Notes: a model not told the origin generated them from the letters alone. DNA of 64,000 nucleotides from Pseudomonas sp. URMO17WK12:I2 (GCF_003253735.1 NZ_QKYW01000002.1:84237-148236); one strand, 5' to 3'; counted from the first letter of the stretch, positions 36,460-46,079 are shown. Program-made: numbers and translations.

Positions 36460-36475
36460 CTGTATAAAAAAACAG
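36460..36475 (+). promoter_or_regulatory. LexA (SOS) box of the FAN1-helicase operon
   Basis: CTGTATAAAAAAACAG fits the gammaproteobacterial LexA pattern CTG-N10-CAG exactly, with an AT-rich centre. It lies 15 bp upstream of the FAN1 start, so LexA bound there would block transcription. It predicts DNA-damage induction of both downstream genes. Confidence 0.85.
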
Positions 36476-36490
36476 TACCCTGCCTGCCTC

Positions 36491-38131
36491 ATGTCTTCAA
36501 GTATCGATACGCGCTTCTATTACCTGCACAACTTTCGCAAGGCCCTGGCCTGGATCGGCGATCGTCACGCCGACCTGCTCGACGCTCGCGAAGAAGCCTT
36601 TCTGCAGACTTTCGACGCACTCCCATGGTCGGCCCAGGCTCTGCTGATGCGCATGATCATGCGCAAGGGCGTGCACTTTCGCGCCAGCAAACTGAACTAC
36701 GAGGAAATCGGCTGCTGCCGCCAGGCCGCCACGGCGCTGATCGCCAATGGCTGGGTACTCGACGATGCCCCACTGCCCCTCGATGCGCTGCTGGCCCTGC
36801 TGCGCAAGGACGAGATCGTCAGCAGCTTTGCCGCGCAGCTCAGCGACCACCGCGCCCGCAAGGACGAGCTGCTGGCGCAGCTCGCCTTGCACTTCGAGGA
36901 CAGCCAGCCATTCGCCAGCTGGTGTCCGACGCTCGACGACGCGCTTTACAGCCTGACCATCGACGACCTGAGCGAGCGCCTGCGCCTGATGTTCTTCGGC
37001 AATCTGCGCCAGGAGTGGTCGGAGTTCGTGCTCGCCGACCTGGGCATCTTCCGTTATGAAAGCGTCGACTTCCCGGCTGACTCACGTGCGCTGCGCTGCC
37101 GAGCAGACGTCGACGACTACCTGCACCTGCAGCGCTGTCGCGAAGCCTTCGAAGCTGGCGAGGCCAGCGCTGAGCTGCTCGCACTGATCGACAACCGCCA
37201 CTACGCCAACCCCTATATCGCCGAACGCCGCGCCAAACTGTTGTTTCGCATCGGCCAGCATCTGGAGCGCGCCGCCAACTTCGAGCTGGCGTTGCAGGTA
37301 TACGCCAACAGCGGTTATGGCGCAGCGCGGCAACGGCGTATCCGCGTGCTGGAGCGCACCTTGCGCCATCAGGAAGCCTTCGAGCTGGCCAGCCAGGCGG
37401 TCGCCGAAGCGATCAGCGACGGCGAGTTGCAGCTGGCCGAACGGGCGCTGGTGCGCCTGAGCCGCCACCTGGGCCTGCCGGCGCAGAAACGCGGCAAGGC
37501 GCAGGCACCCGCGCGCCTGGATCTGCAGTTGCCCAAAACGCCCATGCTGGCAGTCGAGCGGCTGGTGCAACAGCACCTGCAGTGCAGCGACGCGCCGGTG
37601 CATTATGTCGAGAACACGTTGATCTGCGGTCTGTTCGGGCTGCTCTGTTGGCCGGCGATATTCGCCGCCGTACCTGGTGCGTTCTTTCATCCGTTCCAGC
37701 ATGGCCCGGCGGACCTGCTTACCGCCGAGTTCTATGCGCGGCGGCGCGAGCTGTTTGCCGATTGCCTGGCACAACTCGACGACGACCGTTACCGCGACAG
37801 CATTCGCCAGACCTACCGCGACAAGTTCGGCATCCAGTCGCCGTTCGTGCACTGGGGCGTGCTCAGCGAAACCTTACTGGAGCAGGCGCTCGATTGCCTG
37901 CCGGCCGCCCACCTGCAGGCCTGGTTTCGCCGCCTGCTCGGAGATATCCAGGCCAACCGTTCGGGCATGCCGGACCTGATCCAGTTCTGGCCCGAGGAAA
38001 AGCGCTACCGCATGATCGAAGTGAAAGGCCCTGGTGATCGTCTGCAGGACAACCAGCGTCGCTGGCTGGCGTTCTGCGCCGAGCACGGCATGCCGGTAGA
38101 CGTCTGCTACGTGCAGTGGGCCGACGCGTGA
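36491..38131 (+). CDS. FAN1-family structure-specific nuclease (VRR-NUC)
   Basis: 546 aa from the ATG at 36491 just after the LexA box. The N-terminal part (FYYLHNFRKALAWI ... LRMIMRKGVHFRASKLNY) is the SAP-like and winged-helix region of bacterial FAN1. A helical TPR-like region follows. The C-terminal VRR-NUC domain has the catalytic GMPDLIQFWPEEK (about 492) and MIEVKGPGDRLQDNQRRWLAF (about 509). FAN1 cuts 5-prime flaps and interstrand-crosslinked DNA; the P. aeruginosa homologue has been characterised. Its stop overlaps the helicase start (GTGA), so the two are coupled. Confidence 0.93.
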   Translation: MSSSIDTRFYYLHNFRKALAWIGDRHADLLDAREEAFLQTFDALPWSAQALLMRMIMRKGVHFRASKLNYEEIGCCRQAATALIANGWVLDDAPLPLDALLALLRKDEIVSSFAAQLSDHRARKDELLAQLALHFEDSQPFASWCPTLDDALYSLTIDDLSERLRLMFFGNLRQEWSEFVLADLGIFRYESVDFPADSRALRCRADVDDYLHLQRCREAFEAGEASAELLALIDNRHYANPYIAERRAKLLFRIGQHLERAANFELALQVYANSGYGAARQRRIRVLERTLRHQEAFELASQAVAEAISDGELQLAERALVRLSRHLGLPAQKRGKAQAPARLDLQLPKTPMLAVERLVQQHLQCSDAPVHYVENTLICGLFGLLCWPAIFAAVPGAFFHPFQHGPADLLTAEFYARRRELFADCLAQLDDDRYRDSIRQTYRDKFGIQSPFVHWGVLSETLLEQALDCLPAAHLQAWFRRLLGDIQANRSGMPDLIQFWPEEKRYRMIEVKGPGDRLQDNQRRWLAFCAEHGMPVDVCYVQWADA

Positions 38132-40503
38132 GCTACCGCGTGGCGGTGCGCGCCCTGTGCGAATTCACCGCCAAATGTGGCGACCTGGACCTGCGTTTCA
38201 CGCCCTCGCCCACCGCCCAGGAAGGCATGGCCGGGCACGCCACGGTGGTTGCCCGACGGGGCGAGCACTATGAAGCCGAAGTACCGCTGGCCGGGGAATT
38301 CGCCTCGTTACAGGTGCGCGGCCGGGCTGACGGTTTCGATCCGCAGGGCAATCTGCTCGAGGAAATAAAGACCCACCGCGGTGACATCAGTCGCATACCG
38401 GAAAACCACCGGCAGCTGCACTGGGCGCAGGCGCGGGTTTACGGCTGGCTGCTTTGCCAGAGCCGCGACCTCGAGCGGATCGACCTCGCCGTGGTGTACT
38501 TCAACGTGCTCACCCAGAAGGAAAGCGTGTTCCGCGAAACCCGCACGGCCGCCGAGCTGCAGGAATTCTTCGAGACGCTGTGCATGCGTTTCATCACCTG
38601 GGCCGAGCAGGAGCAGGCGCACCGCCTGGTCCGTGACGCCGCGCTGGCTGAACTGCGCTTTCCTCATGCCGAATTCCGTCTCGGCCAGCGCCAGCTGGCC
38701 GAATCCGTTTACCGTGCGGCGCGCGATGGCCACTGCCTGATGGCGCAGGCTACCACCGGCATCGGCAAGACCCTGGGCACGCTGTTTCCGCAGCTCAAGG
38801 CGTTCCCGGAAAAAAACCTCGACCGTCTGTTCTTCCTGACTGCCAAGACCCCGGGCCGGCAACTGGCGCTGCATGCCCTGGATATTCTGCGCGGCGAATC
38901 ATTGCCGCTGCGTGTGCTGGAGCACGTGGCGCGAGACAAAGCCTGCGAACACCCGGACAAGGCCTGCCATGGCGAGTCCTGCCCACTCGCTCGTGGTTTC
39001 TACGATCGCCTGCCGGCGGCGCGCCAGGCGGCGGTCGAGCGCGTGTGGCTGAACCAGGCTGCGATCCGCGAGATCGCCCTGCAGCATGAGGTGTGTCCCT
39101 ATTACCTGAGCCAGGAGCTGACCCGCTGGGCCGATGTGGTGGTGTGTGATTACAACTATTACTTCGACCTCAGCGCCCTGCTCTACAGCCTCACGCTGAT
39201 CAACGAGTGGCGGGTGACGCTATTGGTCGACGAAGCCCACAACCTGATCGAGCGCGCCCGGCGCATGTACAGCGCCGAGCTCGACCAGGCGCGCTTCGAA
39301 GCCATGCGCAGCAATGCACCCAAGGGACTGAATACTGTACTGACGCGTATCAGCCGCCACTGGAAGCAATTGCACAAGGAGCAAAGCAAGGAGTACCAGA
39401 CCTATGCGCAACCACCGGATCTGCTGCTCTTGTCCCTGCAGAAAGCGGTCAGTGCGCTCACCGACCACCTGACCGACCAACCCACCGGCAACGATGGCGA
39501 ACTGCTGCAGTTCTATCTCGACGCCATGGCCTTCTGTCGCCTGGCCGAAGCCTTCGGGCCGCATTCGCTGTTCGATATCAGCCGCAAGGAAGACCTGCGT
39601 GGGCGCAGCCATTCGGTGTTGTGCCTGCGCAATATCGTGCCGGCGCCTTTTCTAGCGCCGCGCTTCGAGGACAGCCACAGCACCACGCTGTTCTCCGCCA
39701 CCCTGAGCCCGGCGCGCTATTACGCCGACCTGCTCGGCTTGCCCGAGGCGACACCCTGGGTGGATGTCGAATCCCCCTTCCAGGCGCGGCAACTGCAGGT
39801 TCAGGCGGTCAGCAACCTGTCGACCCGCTACCAGCACCGCGAGCGCTCGCTGGCCCCCATAGTCGCGCTGATGGCGCGACAGTTCACCGAACGCCCGGGC
39901 AACTACCTGGCGTTCTTCAGCAGCTACGCCTACCTGCAACAGGTGCTGGAACTGTTCGACCGTGAGCATCCCAAGCTCGAGCGCTGGGTACAGGCCCGGC
40001 AGATGGACGAGACCGAGCGCCAGCAGTTTCTCGAGCGCTTCGAGCCTGGCGGCCGGGGCATCGGTTTCGCGGTGCTCGGCGGTGTGTTCGGTGAAGGCAT
40101 CGACCTGCCGGGTGACCGCCTGATCGGCGCCTTCATCGCCACCCTGGGGCTGCCGCAGATCAACCCGATCAACGAGCAGATCAAGCTGCGCATGGCCGAG
40201 ATGTTCGGCAGCGGTTACGACTACACCTACCTGTACCCCGGCCTGCAAAAGGTCGTGCAGGCCGCCGGCCGGGTGATTCGCACCCCCCAGGACAGCGGCG
40301 TGGTGCACCTGATGGACGACCGTTTCACCCTGCCCGAAGTACGCGCCCTGCTACCCGGCTGGTGGCAGGTGGAGCGCAGTCGGGTGCCGCAAACGCCGAT
40401 GTTGCCGCCCATGGTTCGGCGACCCGTACCGGTAAAACAGCCAACACCAGTCGAACCCCTGCCCGCCCATACCCAGCGCGGTCTTTTCGATCCGCCAGGC
40501 TGA
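38128..40503 (+). CDS. DinG/XPD-like Fe-S helicase with N-terminal PD-(D/E)XK-like domain
   Basis: 791 aa from the GTG at 38128 that overlaps the FAN1 stop. Residues about 20-130 carry GRADGFD and LEEIKTHRGD, a PD-(D/E)XK-like nuclease core. The helicase then shows Walker A ATTGIGKT (about 207-214), four cysteines near 272, 279, 284 and 323 matching the XPD/DinG Fe-S cluster, VDEAHNL (about 366), LFSATLSP and QAAGRVIRTPQDSG. It should be a 5-prime to 3-prime DNA helicase. Overlap with FAN1 and the shared LexA box point to joint work on crosslinks or flaps. Confidence 0.92.
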   Translation: MSYRVAVRALCEFTAKCGDLDLRFTPSPTAQEGMAGHATVVARRGEHYEAEVPLAGEFASLQVRGRADGFDPQGNLLEEIKTHRGDISRIPENHRQLHWAQARVYGWLLCQSRDLERIDLAVVYFNVLTQKESVFRETRTAAELQEFFETLCMRFITWAEQEQAHRLVRDAALAELRFPHAEFRLGQRQLAESVYRAARDGHCLMAQATTGIGKTLGTLFPQLKAFPEKNLDRLFFLTAKTPGRQLALHALDILRGESLPLRVLEHVARDKACEHPDKACHGESCPLARGFYDRLPAARQAAVERVWLNQAAIREIALQHEVCPYYLSQELTRWADVVVCDYNYYFDLSALLYSLTLINEWRVTLLVDEAHNLIERARRMYSAELDQARFEAMRSNAPKGLNTVLTRISRHWKQLHKEQSKEYQTYAQPPDLLLLSLQKAVSALTDHLTDQPTGNDGELLQFYLDAMAFCRLAEAFGPHSLFDISRKEDLRGRSHSVLCLRNIVPAPFLAPRFEDSHSTTLFSATLSPARYYADLLGLPEATPWVDVESPFQARQLQVQAVSNLSTRYQHRERSLAPIVALMARQFTERPGNYLAFFSSYAYLQQVLELFDREHPKLERWVQARQMDETERQQFLERFEPGGRGIGFAVLGGVFGEGIDLPGDRLIGAFIATLGLPQINPINEQIKLRMAEMFGSGYDYTYLYPGLQKVVQAAGRVIRTPQDSGVVHLMDDRFTLPEVRALLPGWWQVERSRVPQTPMLPPMVRRPVPVKQPTPVEPLPAHTQRGLFDPPG

Positions 40504-40507
40504 AAGC

Positions 40508-40534
40508 CCACCGGCAGCCCATTGCCGTCGGTGG
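40508..40534 (+). terminator. Weak hairpin after the helicase gene
   Basis: CCACCG-GCA and TGC-CGT-CGGTGG arms pair 5 nt after the stop. No U-run follows, so termination by this element alone is uncertain. Confidence 0.35.
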
Positions 40535-40657
40535 CAAAGCATTGCCTGCCAAGCGTCAGCACCCTAAAAAATACACATCCGAATCAATTAGTTATCTTCA
40601 CACCATGCAATGGCACAAGCCTTGCTGAGCTACACGCTCACGACAAGGAGGCCCGTC

Positions 40658-41188
40658 ATGAGCATCATTGGTTCGTTCAATCCCTACACAATGGCCACGT
40701 CCCTGCAGCGCAGCCGCGCCGAGGAACTGGATTTCAAGAAAAGCAGCGATGCAGCGCTGCTCGTCGAGCCCGGCAAGCCGCGGGAAAACCAGCAGGTCGC
40801 ACCGACGTTCAAAAGCGCTGAGTCGAACGCCCACCAGCAGGCCTACGAGGAAGCCTTCGCGCGGATGCTGGTTACCCTCAACAGCTCGGCCAGCCGGGCA
40901 AGCGAGAGCACCTCGCAGAGCGCGGACGAGATCGCCGCCGGCAGCGAAAGCACCGGCGCATCCAAGCCGAGCGCCGTCGACCAGTTCATGGCCTACATGA
41001 ACATGACGCCGGCCGAGAAGATGCGCGACAAGATCCTCAAGGAAGTCGGCATGACCGAGGAAGAACTCGAGAACCTGCCGCCGGAGCAGCGCGCCGCGGC
41101 CGAACGGGAAATTGCCGAGAAGCTGCAGACGCTTCAGGAGCTGCAGGCCGCGCAGGATGAACCAGACACCCTGCACGAACACGCCTGA
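40658..41188 (+). CDS. Conserved hypothetical protein, 176 aa
   Basis: I take the ATG at 40658 because AAGGAGG lies 8 nt upstream. The sequence begins MSIIGSFNPYTMATSLQRS, has a polar, Ser-rich low-complexity middle (about residues 60-105) and a charged helical C-terminal third (DKILKEVGMTEEELENLPPEQRAAAEREIAEKL). There is no signal peptide, membrane helix or enzyme motif. Similar proteins of unknown function occur in pseudomonads as far as I recall. It converges on the M14 gene with no spacer; the two stops abut as TGATCA. Confidence 0.8.
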   Translation: MSIIGSFNPYTMATSLQRSRAEELDFKKSSDAALLVEPGKPRENQQVAPTFKSAESNAHQQAYEEAFARMLVTLNSSASRASESTSQSADEIAAGSESTGASKPSAVDQFMAYMNMTPAEKMRDKILKEVGMTEEELENLPPEQRAAAEREIAEKLQTLQELQAAQDEPDTLHEHA

Positions 41189-42319
41189 TCAGCGCAGACG
41201 ATCGACCAGCTGGCCAATCACGCCGAGCATGTCGGCAGCCAGCTTCATCGAGCGCTCGCCGTTCCAGCCGGTCTGAGGGTTGGGGGTATCGTCATGATCC
41301 TTGAACGGCATCTCCAGGGTGAATGACAGGCAGTCGAACTCCTCGCCAACCGCGTTGCAGGCCAGGTTGAGGTTGGCCTTGCCCGGTGCGCTGCGCGGGT
41401 AGCCGAAGCGGGTCTGGAACTCGGCCCCGCTGTCCACCAGGCGCTGGCGAAACTCGCTCTCCAGTGCCTCCAGGCGCGGGGTGAAGCCGGGGTTGCCCTC
41501 GCAGCCGGCGGTGAACACGTGGGGAATTTCCTCGTCACCGTGGATATCCAGAAACAGGTCAACGCCAATCTCGCGCATCGCCTGCTGCACGAACAGCACT
41601 TCCGGGCTGCGCTCGGTGCTCGCCGACTGCCAGGCGCGGTTCAGATCCTGCCCAGCCGCATTGGTGCGCAGGTGACCGCGGAAAGCGCCGTCGGGGTTCA
41701 TGTTCGGTACCAGGTACAGGTCGGCCTGTTGCAGCAGTGCATCCAGCTCGCTGTCGGCGGAGTCGCCCAAGCGCCTGATGATGCCCTCCATGAACCACTC
41801 GGCCATGTGCTCGCCCGGATGTTGCTGGGCGATGATCCACACCTTGCGCGTCGCGCTGGCATGGCGATGCACGCGCAGCAACTCGATGTCACGGCCCTCG
41901 ATGCTGCGCCCGCTGGCCTGCAGTTCGACACCGGGCAATGCCAGCGCCTTGGCAATCAGCGAGGCGTGGCGCTCACGGCTGTAGGGTTCGAAGTAGGCGA
42001 ACCAGATCTGCTCGTGCTCGGGCTCCAGGCCGAAGCTCAGTGCGCCATTCTCGAAGCGACTCGGCACCCGGAACCAGGTCTGCTGATCGTAAGAGGCGGC
42101 CGCGTTGTAGCCGGTCCAGGCGTGGCTATAGGCGGACTGCCCGGCGTTGGTGATGCTGAAGTCATGACGCGCATCTGGCGTCAGGCCGTCGACACGGAAA
42201 TGAAACCACTGGAAGTGGTCACTGTTGAGATCCTTGCGCATGGCCAACAGCACCTTGTGCGGGTTGCTGGCGTCCTGCACGAGGATGTTGCCGCTGTCGA
42301 AATCCGAGCTGATCTTCAT
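41189..42319 (-). CDS. M14-family cytosolic carboxypeptidase (CCP-like)
   Basis: 376 aa from the ATG at 42319 (MKISSDFDSGNILVQDASNP). The N-terminal 120 residues are the beta-sandwich domain typical of cytosolic carboxypeptidases (FHFRVDGLTPDARHDFSI, WTGYNAAASYDQQTWFRVPS). The catalytic domain has zinc ligands in QQHPGEHMAEWF and DIHGDEE, substrate-binding NPDGAFRGHLRTNAAGQDLNRAW, and the catalytic Glu in FTLEMPFKDHDD. It is a predicted zinc carboxypeptidase without signal peptide. Eukaryotic relatives remove glutamates from tubulin; the bacterial substrate is unknown. Confidence 0.9.
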   Translation of the reverse strand: MKISSDFDSGNILVQDASNPHKVLLAMRKDLNSDHFQWFHFRVDGLTPDARHDFSITNAGQSAYSHAWTGYNAAASYDQQTWFRVPSRFENGALSFGLEPEHEQIWFAYFEPYSRERHASLIAKALALPGVELQASGRSIEGRDIELLRVHRHASATRKVWIIAQQHPGEHMAEWFMEGIIRRLGDSADSELDALLQQADLYLVPNMNPDGAFRGHLRTNAAGQDLNRAWQSASTERSPEVLFVQQAMREIGVDLFLDIHGDEEIPHVFTAGCEGNPGFTPRLEALESEFRQRLVDSGAEFQTRFGYPRSAPGKANLNLACNAVGEEFDCLSFTLEMPFKDHDDTPNPQTGWNGERSMKLAADMLGVIGQLVDRLR

Positions 42320-42456
42320 GGCTGTTCTCGTTGCTGTGTTCACGGTGGCCGCAGCATCGCAGGTTCCCGACGTCGAGGAAATGCACACACGACGATTGCA
42401 GCGCGCGGTGGTGCGCCGCACACTGGCGCCTTCCTTTATTGAGAGCCGGAGCTACC

Positions 42457-42852
42457 GTGTCCCTAGCCGATGACCCACACCGCCAGCACGTGCTGGACGC
42501 CGCCGACGCCCTGGACTGCACGGTCTATCGCCCGGACGAGGACGACCTGGATGCCGAGGAAGAGGACCTGGGCGATGCCAAGGTGCTGTTCACTGGCCCG
42601 TTCGAGCCGCCCAGGGAATGGGACGCCGCCGAGCGCGAGGATTACTTCGACGGTACCGACCCGGCGCTGTTCGTCACCGCGCTGATCGCCTGCGAAGCCA
42701 AGCCCGGCTCCAAGGCCTTCTTCGCCCCACAGGCCGGCGACCTGCTGGCCGCCATGAACGCCGGCAAGGTGGAGATGTACTTCGTTTGCGAGCGCCTGGA
42801 TGACGAGAACGGCAGCAGTTACGTGCTGATTCGTGATGAAGACACCGACTGA
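42457..42852 (+). CDS. Conserved hypothetical acidic protein, 131 aa
   Basis: GTG start at 42457 with GGAG 5 nt upstream. The sequence is strongly acidic (DEDDLDAEEEDLGDAK, CERLDDENGSSY, RDEDTD), with a moderately hydrophobic middle (ALFVTALIACEAKPGSKAFFA). No signal peptide or known domain. It diverges from the M14 gene. Consistent codon use and a good ribosome-binding site support it as real; function unknown. Confidence 0.7.
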   Translation: MSLADDPHRQHVLDAADALDCTVYRPDEDDLDAEEEDLGDAKVLFTGPFEPPREWDAAEREDYFDGTDPALFVTALIACEAKPGSKAFFAPQAGDLLAAMNAGKVEMYFVCERLDDENGSSYVLIRDEDTD

Positions 42853-42922
42853 GCCACACCGCCAGCAGGCATAAAAAAGGTTCTTCGCACGGTTTGGGAG
42901 AAAGTGCGGGCTGACAGCGGAC

Positions 42923-43648
42923 TGGCAAGTTTGTGTGCGCATCGCTATTGGCTTAGCACGATCCATTACCGCGTCTACTGAACCATTGTGTTGCGCCCCT
43001 TACGGGCGCCACACCTTGATTCGCTGCGCTCACCCTTCGGGCCAGCCTGCGGCTGTTACTGCGCTTCGCTACGTCTCTTTGCTTGCCCAAGAAAGGTGTG
43101 CCAAAGAAGGGCACCCCGACATCCGGGTTTCGCTGCGCGAAACTTGATTCGCTTTGCTCACCCTACGGGCCAGCCTTTCGGCTGTTACTCCGCTTCGCTG
43201 CGTTTCCTCGCTCCGGCGCCCCTCCGGGGGCCGGCTTACATGGGCCTTCCCTGGCCCATTAAGCCTCTCGCCGCATCCATGCGGCTCGTCCCCCTACACG
43301 ACACCTCCACTCGGCCTCCTGACGGGACCGGGCCGCGAGCTTGCAAGATTTCCACCGACTCAAGCTCGGCGGCGTCTGTTTTTGCTTTTGCTCTTGAGCT
43401 GCGATCGAACAGGCGACGCCCAAGTCCCCTTCAGGAGGCCGAGTGGAATCACCAGGTAAGGGGTTGAGCGACATGGATGTCGCGAGAGCTGCGATGGGCC
43501 AGGGATGGCCCTTCGCAGCGGGCCCCTGGAGTGGTGATGGAACGAGGGAACCCCGGCGCAGCCGGGGCCGGATGGTGGGGTGCCCTTCTCTTTGGTTACT
43601 TTCTCTTGGGCAAGCAAGAGAAAGTGACTCGCCCGTAAGGGGCGAAAC
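42923..43648. repeat. Large mosaic intergenic repeat, copy B
   Basis: Same boundaries as copy A at 26531-27178: TGGCAAGTTTGTGTGCGC at the left and GGCGAAAC at the right. The module of about 54 bp appears at 43021-43074 and 43149-43203. The pieces differ from copy A by insertions, deletions and many base changes: an extra CTTGCCCAAGAAAGG segment lies between the modules, and the second A-side spacer is missing. The inverted arms and the GCGACATGGATGTCGC palindrome are kept. No gene in 42853-43782. Confidence 0.88.
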
Positions 43649-43735
43649 CTACCAGGTCAGGCGGCGGGATAACGGAGAGTGCCAAGGCATCGGCAGCTAA
43701 CACTTATCCGCAAGTTCCCCAAGCTCTGCGGAACA

Positions 43736-43767
43736 CAAAAAAAACGGGCCCCGATGGGCCCGTTTTC
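43736..43767 (-). terminator. Rho-independent terminator of ahpF (possibly bidirectional)
   Basis: ACGGGCCC, a CGAT loop and GGGCCCGT form a perfect 8-bp stem about 20 nt past the ahpF stop. The minus strand reads into a run of eight T; the plus side has only TTTT. Confidence 0.9.
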
Positions 43768-43782
43768 GTGCGCAGCGGTGGA

Positions 43783-45336
43783 TCAGCTACGGATCAGGTG
43801 ATCGAAAGCACTCAACGAAGCCTTCGAGCCTTCGCCCATGGCGATGACAATCTGCTTGTACGGCACGGTGGTCACGTCGCCGGCGGCGAAGATGCCGGGC
43901 AGCGAGGTTTCGCCACGGGCGTCGACGATGATCTCGCCGCGGTCCGACAGCTCTACCGAGCCCTTGAGCCACTCGGAGTTGGGCAGCAGGCCGATCTGCA
44001 CGAAGATGCCTTCGAGTTCTACCGGAACGAACGCATCGGAGTTGCGATCCTTGTAGACCAGGCCGGTGACCTTCTGGCCGTCGCCTTTCACTTCGCTGGT
44101 CAGGGCGCTGGTGATCACCTTGACGTTGGGCAGACTGTAGAGCTTCTTCTGCAACACGGCGTCAGCACGCAGCTTGCTGTCGTACTCGAGCAGGGTGACT
44201 TCGGCAACGATACCGGCCAGGTCGATGGCCGCTTCGACACCTGAGTTACCGCCGCCAACTACTGCAACACGCTTGCCCTTGAACAGCGGGCCGTCGCAGT
44301 GTGGGCAGTAGGCCACGCCCTTGTTGCGGTATTCCTTCTCGCCGGGCACGTTCATCTCTCTCCAGCGGGCGCCGGTGGACAGAATCACGGTCTTGGCTTT
44401 CAGGCTGGCGCCGCTCTCGAACTTCACTTCATGCAGGCCGCCTTCGCTGGAAGCCGGGATCAGCGCGCTGGCGCGCTGCAGGTTCATGATGTCGACTTCG
44501 TACTGCTTGACGTGCTCTTCCAGGGCGCGGGCCAGTTTCGGGCCTTCGGTTTCCTGCACCGAGATGAAGTTCTCGATGGCCATGGTGTCGAGCACCTGGC
44601 CGCCGAAACGCTCGGCGGCTACACCGGTGCGGATGCCTTTACGGGCTGCGTAAATGGCTGCCGCAGCGCCAGCCGGGCCACCACCGATGACCAGCACGTC
44701 GAAGGCGTCCTTGGCATTCAGCTTCTCGGCATCACGCGCCGAAGCGCCAGTGTCGATCTTGGCGAGGATCTGCTCGGCGTCCATACGGCCCTGGCCGAAC
44801 AGTTCACCGTTCAGGTAGATGCTCGGCACCGACATGATCTGCCGGGACTCGACTTCTTCCTGGAACAACGCGCCGTCGATGGCGACGTGGCGGATGTTCG
44901 GGTTGAGCACGGCCATCAGGTTCAGCGCCTGGACCACGTCCGGGCAGTTCTGGCAGGACAGCGAGAAGTAGGTCTCGAAGTTGAATTCGCCTTCGAGGTT
45001 CTGGATCTGCTCGATCACTTCAGCCGCGAGCTTCGACGGGTGGCCACCGACTTGCAGCAGGGCCAGCACCAGCGAGGTGAACTCGTGGCCCATCGGCAGG
45101 CCGGCAAAACGCAGGCTGATATTGCCGTTCGGGCGATTCAGGGCGAACGACGGCACGCGGGCGTCGGTGCCGTCGGTCTTCAGGGTGATCTTGTCGGTCA
45201 GGCTGACGATGTCGTCGAGCAGGCCTTTGAGCTCCTGAGATTTGTCGCTGTCATCGAGGGACGCGACGATCTCGAACGGCTGGCTGACCTTTTCCAGGTA
45301 CGCCTTCAACTGGGTTTTAAGGGTTGCGTCCAACAT
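43783..45336 (-). CDS. ahpF: Alkyl hydroperoxide reductase subunit F
   Basis: 517 aa. The N-terminal double thioredoxin-like domain holds the CQNCPD disulfide (about residue 130). The FAD/NADH module follows with [19 protein letters not shown], the second redox pair CPHCDG (about 343), [17 protein letters not shown] and the closing [16 protein letters not shown]. It passes electrons from NADH through its two disulfides to AhpC. GAGGA precedes the ATG. It lies downstream of ahpC on the same strand behind an intercistronic terminator, so it is made in lower amounts. Confidence 0.97.
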   Translation of the reverse strand: MLDATLKTQLKAYLEKVSQPFEIVASLDDSDKSQELKGLLDDIVSLTDKITLKTDGTDARVPSFALNRPNGNISLRFAGLPMGHEFTSLVLALLQVGGHPSKLAAEVIEQIQNLEGEFNFETYFSLSCQNCPDVVQALNLMAVLNPNIRHVAIDGALFQEEVESRQIMSVPSIYLNGELFGQGRMDAEQILAKIDTGASARDAEKLNAKDAFDVLVIGGGPAGAAAAIYAARKGIRTGVAAERFGGQVLDTMAIENFISVQETEGPKLARALEEHVKQYEVDIMNLQRASALIPASSEGGLHEVKFESGASLKAKTVILSTGARWREMNVPGEKEYRNKGVAYCPHCDGPLFKGKRVAVVGGGNSGVEAAIDLAGIVAEVTLLEYDSKLRADAVLQKKLYSLPNVKVITSALTSEVKGDGQKVTGLVYKDRNSDAFVPVELEGIFVQIGLLPNSEWLKGSVELSDRGEIIVDARGETSLPGIFAAGDVTTVPYKQIVIAMGEGSKASLSAFDHLIRS

Positions 45337-45365
45337 ATACGAGTCCTCAATGACGAAATTCGGGC

Positions 45366-45400
45366 AATAAAACGCCCGGACGGGTTACGCCCGGGCGTTC
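45366..45400 (-). terminator. Intercistronic terminator between ahpC and ahpF
   Basis: On the minus strand AACGCCCGG and CCGGGCGTT pair around an 11-nt loop, followed by TTTATT. It lies between the ahpC stop and ahpF start and would allow partial read-through into ahpF. Confidence 0.75.
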
Positions 45401-45465
45401 GGGCCACCGAGGATGGAGTACATCCTCGGGGCTGACCATCAGGAAGCGAAGCTTCCGGGTCGTTT

Positions 45466-46029
45466 TTAGATCTTGCCGACCAGATCCAGGGACGGAGCCA
45501 GAGTCTGAGCGCCTTCTTTCCACTTGGCTGGGCACACTTCGCCCGGGTGGGCAGCGGTGTACTGAGCGGCCTGCAGCTTGCGCAGGGTCTCGGCCACGTC
45601 ACGAGCGATCTCGTTGGAGTGGATTTCGACGGTCTTGATCTGGCCTTCCGGGTTGATCACGAAGGTACCGCGCAGCGCCAGACCTTCTTCAGCGATGTGC
45701 ACGCCGAAAGCGTTGGTCAGCTGGTGAGTCGGGTCGCCGATCAGCGGGAAGCGAGCTTTGCCAACGGCCGGCGAAGTTTCGTGCCATACCTTGTGGGAGA
45801 AGTGGGTGTCGGTGGTGACGATGTACACCTCGGCACCGGCCTTCTGGAAGGCTTCGTAGTTGTTGGCAGCGTCTTCAATCTCGGTCGGGCAGTTGAAGGT
45901 GAAGGCTGCCGGCATGAAGATCAGTACCGACCACTTGCCTTTCAGGCTTTCTTCGGTGACTTCGATGAATTTGCCGTTGTGGAAAGCGTTGACCTTGAAC
46001 GGCTGAACTTGAGTGTTGATCAAAGACAT
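45466..46029 (-). CDS. ahpC: Alkyl hydroperoxide reductase subunit C (2-Cys peroxiredoxin)
   Basis: 187 aa, the exact AhpC length. The peroxidatic Cys47 lies in FTFNCPTEIED and the resolving Cys166 in GEVCPAKW, the same numbers as in E. coli AhpC. The Arg-containing VRLPLIGDPT-type segment appears as ARFPLIGDPTHQ. It is a cytosolic decameric peroxidase reduced by AhpF. GGAG precedes the ATG at a normal distance. The promoter region carries palindromes suited to peroxide control. Confidence 0.97.
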   Translation of the reverse strand: MSLINTQVQPFKVNAFHNGKFIEVTEESLKGKWSVLIFMPAAFTFNCPTEIEDAANNYEAFQKAGAEVYIVTTDTHFSHKVWHETSPAVGKARFPLIGDPTHQLTNAFGVHIAEEGLALRGTFVINPEGQIKTVEIHSNEIARDVAETLRKLQAAQYTAAHPGEVCPAKWKEGAQTLAPSLDLVGKI

Positions 46030-46079
46030 CTGTGAACTCCTTGGAGGGTTGAAGAATTTACAGGAGGGATAGTAGCCCC

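Noticed and set aside
26531..43648. Insertion sequence or composite transposon bounded by the two mosaic repeats
   Set aside because: No transposase, no target duplications visible, and the region between contains ordinary chromosomal genes in several operons.
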